Assembly (NCBI GenBank): GCA_034638255.1
Contig: JAWPGT010000071.1
Span: 53,458 to 117,457 of the forward strand
Length of the DNA: 64,000 nt
DNA from: Coprinus comatus
Taxonomy: Eukaryota; Basidiomycota; Agaricomycetes; Agaricales; Agaricaceae
Direction: 5' to 3'
In this document: positions 59,810 through 64,000 of the stretch, in pieces
Position numbering within the stretch: the first letter of the stretch is position 1
How the letters are laid out: every line of letters begins with the position of its first letter
The notes under the pieces: model-generated
What the model saw: only the letters and a program-made list of their open reading frames with translations
What the model was told of the DNA's origin: nothing
Databases searched by the model: none
Position numbers and translations under genes: made by a program

Positions 59810-61745
59810 GTTATGATTATTATGTATTGACACATCGGGTAGTAAAGCGGAACTCGTAATATATAGTAAAAATAACAACGAGGCGAGTTTGTGATAGAAG
59901 GAAGAGATTTCGTAAAAGGACTGTTCAACTTCCGATCATTTTCTCGTGTCATCAAATCATGACGCAATATTCGTTTTGATGGTGACCGGTGACCAGTGAC
60001 CTCACATATACTTATTGTTGGACTTTCACTGGACTTTCACCTCAAATATTGAGCGAGGTAATCTCTAATAAATGAATGTGTGAATAGAGTTAAACAGTTT
60101 ATGGGAACTCTCCGGAAGCTTAAAGTATGTGTATGGAATGGCCGGTTACCGTGTCGCACAGTTGCACGGTAGTACTTACGATGAATTTAGAATTTGAGTG
60201 TTTTCTGGAAAACAAAAATTAAAGGATTACACATTCATTTGAAATCTTCAGATGAGGCGATTATCAACAGTGTGAATTGGAGCTTCTGGTAAGTAACATG
60301 CTGTAAGATTTTGTGGAATGTTGAAGAAGCGCATTAATATATCACTAACATAGCACACTGACCATTTTAGTGTTGCTGTAAGATTTAGGTGTGTGCTCTT
60401 CGTTTCAAAACATCAGAATCGGCTATTCGAAGTCGGAGAAGCTGATTTCATCACTCTTATATTTTTATTAATTTCAATCGTATGACTCTTTTACAGATAG
60501 GAGACTCTGGCTAATAGTTAGTTGGTCGGTCCTTAGAGACGTCCTAGTACGGGTATTCCAGCCCTGACTTTGCGAAGTTAAAGCATATGTCAACGGAAAT
60601 AATATGTATCTTCTCTCCGGTGAGATTATTCTTTCCTGTAACTCCTGAAGGTCAAAAGAAATTAAATTACACAGAAGTCGTCAAGGTAGTAGCTTATAAG
60701 TATGTCACTTCAAGCTTCAAAGCTGCGTAAGTATCAAATGGGATACCTGGTGGATACTTACCGAGGCTTTCAGGGTGGATCACGGATATTAAATTCGGGT
60801 TCTTACTCTTTTTCTAGACCTGGTAGATAACGAGTTTGATACCAATAAGACACGTTAAGAACTTCATCAATTTGTGGGATTTATACTGAGCTAACGGTGG
60901 TGTGTGCTCGAAATCTAGACGAAAGATAGGATGTTACATCCAAGTCTAAAGAAGCTCACTGAGCTCATAAGACACTCGGTGATAAGACTCATCCGCTTCT
61001 TGGTGGCACTTGACATCACTCAGTTCTTCAATACCGTTGCTACATAATGTGAGACTAAGTACATGATTCATTATTAGAACGTCAAGTTATAACCTCGTCA
61101 TTAATTAGATCCGAACAAGGATGTCCCGTTGAACCAGTACCATTCGGTGCGTTGAAATTGAGGTATATCTTCTATCATAGAAAAGATAAGGACCATTCAA
61201 ACAACATCCTAATGTTCAGGACCTTTAATCTTCATTACTAGCTTCAATATGGGTAGCAGAAGTCCGACAATGACGTACAAAGAGAAATATCATCAACAGT
61301 TTGTCGTTCCGCGAAGAACTTTCTCTTTTCACTTTCTCTATAAATTCGCACAATAGGAGACTATTCGATCATGTTTGTAGATATATAGAAATCGTATATT
61401 TGAGTATCCAAGTGTGATTAGAGAGCGCGTGGTGTGACGAAGAACTGCGGTTGATAATGAATATACAGGAGTTCGATGCAGAGTCTTGTGTAGGAGTATT
61501 TGTTTCCTTCTGGAATCTGAATACAGATGTGGCATGAAGACTGAATTAAACTGAATTACCAACATCACAGGCATATAACCATACGAAATTCGCCCTATAA
61601 CAATGTTGAAACCATCGACATCAAATGTCCATCAAATGTAATCCGCAGGAGAATCTACACTAGCAGATCGTTATTTGACATACAATTAGCAACCCTAACT
61701 AACAGAGATGAGGTTTCAATACTATTTTCATTAATCCCAAACGTT
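59810..61745. other. Long intergenic region right of the transposon nest
   Basis: No supported gene. The sequence between 60500 and 61300 has frequent stops on all frames and may be an old degenerate element, but no motif identifies it. Confidence 0.4.
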
Positions 61746-63613
61746 TCAAGAATAATCAATCTCAACCTCCACTCCCAAATCATACAATTTCATTTCTAAA
61801 AAGGCTGTACTCCTTGGTTGGAAATGTGTACACTGATCAAAAGTAATATCCTTATCTGCGCAGGGAACTTGATGAAAAGCACGAATACTAGGAGCTACCT
61901 GACATAACTCGATAATCTGGTCATAAAGTGTCAGTTCGCGGTTGGAATCGGATTCTGCGTCATCTGAGTCGCTCATGTCTTCCGTCTTCAAGTTGGAATT
62001 CTCGTCGGGATTACTCTCTTCCGATTCTGAGCTTGGGATATATTCATCATCCATGTCACAAGACTCCCCAATCCCTGCTAACGATTTTGCTAAGCCAAGG
62101 GCATCTTCAGGAATATCTGACTCCTCAATCCACTCTTCTAAAAACCCAAGAATCGCATGTGTCATCCTGGTTTGATTTTCTTCCTCGGCGCTCAAACAAA
62201 CGTGGGGATCTATGTTGGAGTGGTCTCCATCTTCATCTGTGTTTCTAAAAGTGATGCTTGTGAAGGAGACAAGGTCGTCAAGTTGGGGAAACGTATCACT
62301 TGGCAATTGCATGAACAAATCATAAATAATATACCAGTGTGATACAGATAAATCCCCAAGGGAACAAACGTGTTGAAATGGTCCAGATATGACAGACCGA
62401 ACGAATGGAAGAAGCCACTCATATCCGTAAGGGTGAGTGTCCAATAGGGTGATGGTATCAATAAGTTGGCAAAACCTCGTCGGAAGCTTAAGAATTATTG
62501 AATGTATGAAATTTGGAAATTCTTTGTCAAAATCGCCAATATAATTCTTCAACACTGGTGCTTTCTTCATTTCAAAACGGAACCCTCCACCTGGTGCATT
62601 TTCTGGCAAAATATCGGATGCCTCTTTGGGTGATCTAACATACGAAAACTGGGAGTCAGAGAAACCGAAGATGTGATGTTGATTATGAGTTGATAAAGAG
62701 TGGGTTACGAGACCAAGGCGGGTTTGAATGAGATTTGTGAGAGATTGAATATCGTTGTCATCATTGCCCCAATGAACCACCTGTATCGAACAAATGGATA
62801 ATTTTCCGTTTTTGAAAGTTAAACGTTGCATTCCATCATCATGGCTTGAACTAGTGAAAGGTCCTGAAGATGACGCAGCTTGGAAACTGTTTCCAATAAT
62901 TCGTCTATCCTCAGAACAGTCTCTGAGCAGGCATTAAGATGGAGAGTTGTCAAAGAGTCGGCAAGGGGCACAAGTTGTTGGTAAGGGATTCCACACTTTG
63001 CTAAATAAAGATGTCGTAGGTTGGGGGTGGATAAACCTGGGAAGTCTTTGAGGCTTGTCCAAGGATCGGAGAATCGAATATATAAAGATTCCAATTTAGG
63101 AAAGCCGCCCCAAATCTTTACATTGGACAAGATATTTGTTAAGACCGCAACTTCCGTAGGATTACTTGGGACTTCTAGACAATATTCGGCAATACGGCGA
63201 TTGAAGCGCATCTCGAGCTCCAATGCACGACGATTTTTGGAATACCCCGATGGCATGAACGAAATTCCAAGCGGTTCAGAACGTTTGAGAAGCAAGTCAA
63301 TCCATTCAGGACGTGGATGGTCCATGTCAACCATACCGCTCCAGAGCTCAGGAGCCGTTAGTGTGATAGTATGCCAACGATGGCAAACTTGTGACGCGTT
63401 GATTGTATCTTGAAGTTGAGGAGGAATCTTCTCTTGTGGCTGGGGTGGAAACTTTTGCGGCATGGGTGACACTAGGTTATTGATAGGTTGACAATCACGA
63501 AAGGCATTGTAACCGAAAATATGGACCAAGGTCACTGCAGGAATTCGGCGTAAAAGGGCCTTGACCCTTTCCGCTGCTGGAGAAATGTCTTTCTGGGGCG
63601 ACATGATGGACAA
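61746..63613 (-). CDS. F-box/LRR-like protein, apparent frame break near 62850
   Basis: The first part (ATG 63613) contains RRIPAVTLVHIFGYNAFRD as F-box start, then INASQVCHRWHTITLTAPEL and WSGMVDMDHPRPEWIDLLL, the usual mushroom F-box and following segment. LRR-like text continues (GFPKLESLYIRFSDPW, LSTPNLRHLYLAKCGIPYQQ) to KLRHLQDLSLVQA. The second part reads on from SSSHDDGMQRLTFKNGKLSI in another frame and runs to a stop at 61746, with an acidic tail rich in Ser, Asp and Glu. The two frames overlap by only a few dozen bases and contain no intron, so one indel at about 62835-62870 splits a gene of some 620 codons. It is a recent lesion or a consensus error; two separate genes are unlikely because the second lacks its own start context. 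Confidence 0.7.
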
Positions 63614-63829
63614 GAGCTGAGGAGAGTTGTTACGTTACAGTCGCGAGATCGTCACAAAGTTCGCGTTGTGTCACAAAACTAGGACTAAGTTTCAATGCAC
63701 TACGCCACGGTATGGGTAATGCATGTATTTTATCAAAATAATATCAATGATATATCGATGGTTGGATTTTGGTAAAGCCCGGAGATTACTGAATATATAT
63801 TAAAAACAAAAAATGGGTAATTTGGTGGC

Positions 63830-63900
63830 ATTACCAAAATTTTACCTTAATGTTATTGATATTTGGAAATTGATAATATTCCAATATTGTTTTTGGTAAT
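63830..63900. repeat. Inverted repeat ATTACCAAAA / TTTTGGTAAT
   Basis: Perfect 10-bp arms at 63830-63839 and 63891-63900 around an AT-rich loop that itself holds short palindromes. It is part of a hairpin-rich tract upstream of the F-box gene. Confidence 0.6.
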
Positions 63901-63930
63901 AAATTAGTATATTAGAGGCAGCACTGTGAT

Positions 63931-64000
63931 AATACTGAAATAGGGGTTTCAGTATTATTTTGATTATGCAAATATATGCGCATGCAATCAAAATAATACT
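63931..64000. repeat. Overlapping hairpins at the window edge
   Basis: AATACTGAAA at 63931-63940 pairs with TTTCAGTATT at 63947-63956. AGTATTATTTTGATT at 63951-63965 pairs with AATCAAAATAATACT at 63986-64000. The two stems share the AGTATT bases, so they are alternatives. A related string TATCAAAATAATATC occurs at about 63731-63745. This looks like the edge of a foldback or MITE element cut by the window end. Confidence 0.6.

Noticed and set aside
1..64000. CRISPR array, rRNA operon or bacterial-type features
   Set aside because: No regularly spaced repeats or rRNA sequence were seen, and the introns show a eukaryotic nuclear genome.

Overview
This window reads as nuclear DNA of a filamentous basidiomycete, most likely an Agaricomycete. 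The grounds are dense introns of about 50-65 nt with GT...AG borders, several exons of only 12-75 nt, a FunK1-type fungal kinase, lineage-specific F-box/LRR proteins, a GH16 (SKN1/KRE6-type) glucan protein, a basidiomycete GT2 glycosyltransferase, and a multicopy orphan family seen in mushrooms. Nothing is organised as an operon. Species cannot be named from the sequence alone.

Layout. 1-4 kb: two minus-strand genes in tandem, a 672-codon disordered protein with SUMO-interacting-motif-like segments and a Ubc4/5-class E2 ubiquitin-conjugating enzyme whose C-terminal tail carries three such motifs. 4.7-9.9 kb: an accessory cluster with a 5'-truncated F-box paralogue, an intact and a decayed copy of a mushroom orphan family, and another orphan gene between them. 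10.5-14 kb: a CorA-type divalent-cation transporter with a very long charged tail. 15.3-20 kb: an OPT-family oligopeptide transporter with many introns (minus). 22-27 kb: housekeeping genes: GINS subunit PSF1, an unrecognised 194-aa protein, and ULA1/NAE1, the regulatory half of the NEDD8 E1. 27.6-31.9 kb: a FunK1 kinase (minus) and an F-box gene with a frame break. 33.9-36.5 kb: a cytochrome P450. 36.5 kb: an intron-containing tRNA-Gly(GCC), followed by a gene resembling the N-terminal region of GTPBP1/2 but ending where the GTPase domain should begin. 40.8 kb: an intact F-box gene. 42.6-46.0 kb: a decayed GH43 arabinanase split by about 2 kb carrying an intron-containing coiled-coil gene. 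46.55 kb: a second tRNA-Gly(GCC) with a different intron. 48-53.9 kb: a divergent cell-wall pair, GH16 and GT2, sharing a 113-bp intergenic region. 56-60 kb: a transposon nest. 61.7-63.6 kb: an F-box gene with a frame break. 63.7-64 kb: hairpin-rich DNA.

The strongest structural observation is in the nest. Two 852-bp copies of a non-autonomous TIR element (about 102-bp TIRs, 9-bp target duplications, Mutator-like) lie in inverted orientation around 1.9 kb. Their target-site duplications match between the two elements rather than within each, the expected signature of an inversion by recombination between the copies. A different TIR element with TA duplications sits inside the inverted segment.

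Three otherwise well-conserved genes (F-box at 30.4 kb, GT2 at 51.4 kb, F-box at 62.85 kb) each show a single frame break. These may be real lesions or consensus indel errors; reads or transcripts would decide. All intron calls were made by eye from splice signals, frame continuity and family resemblance.
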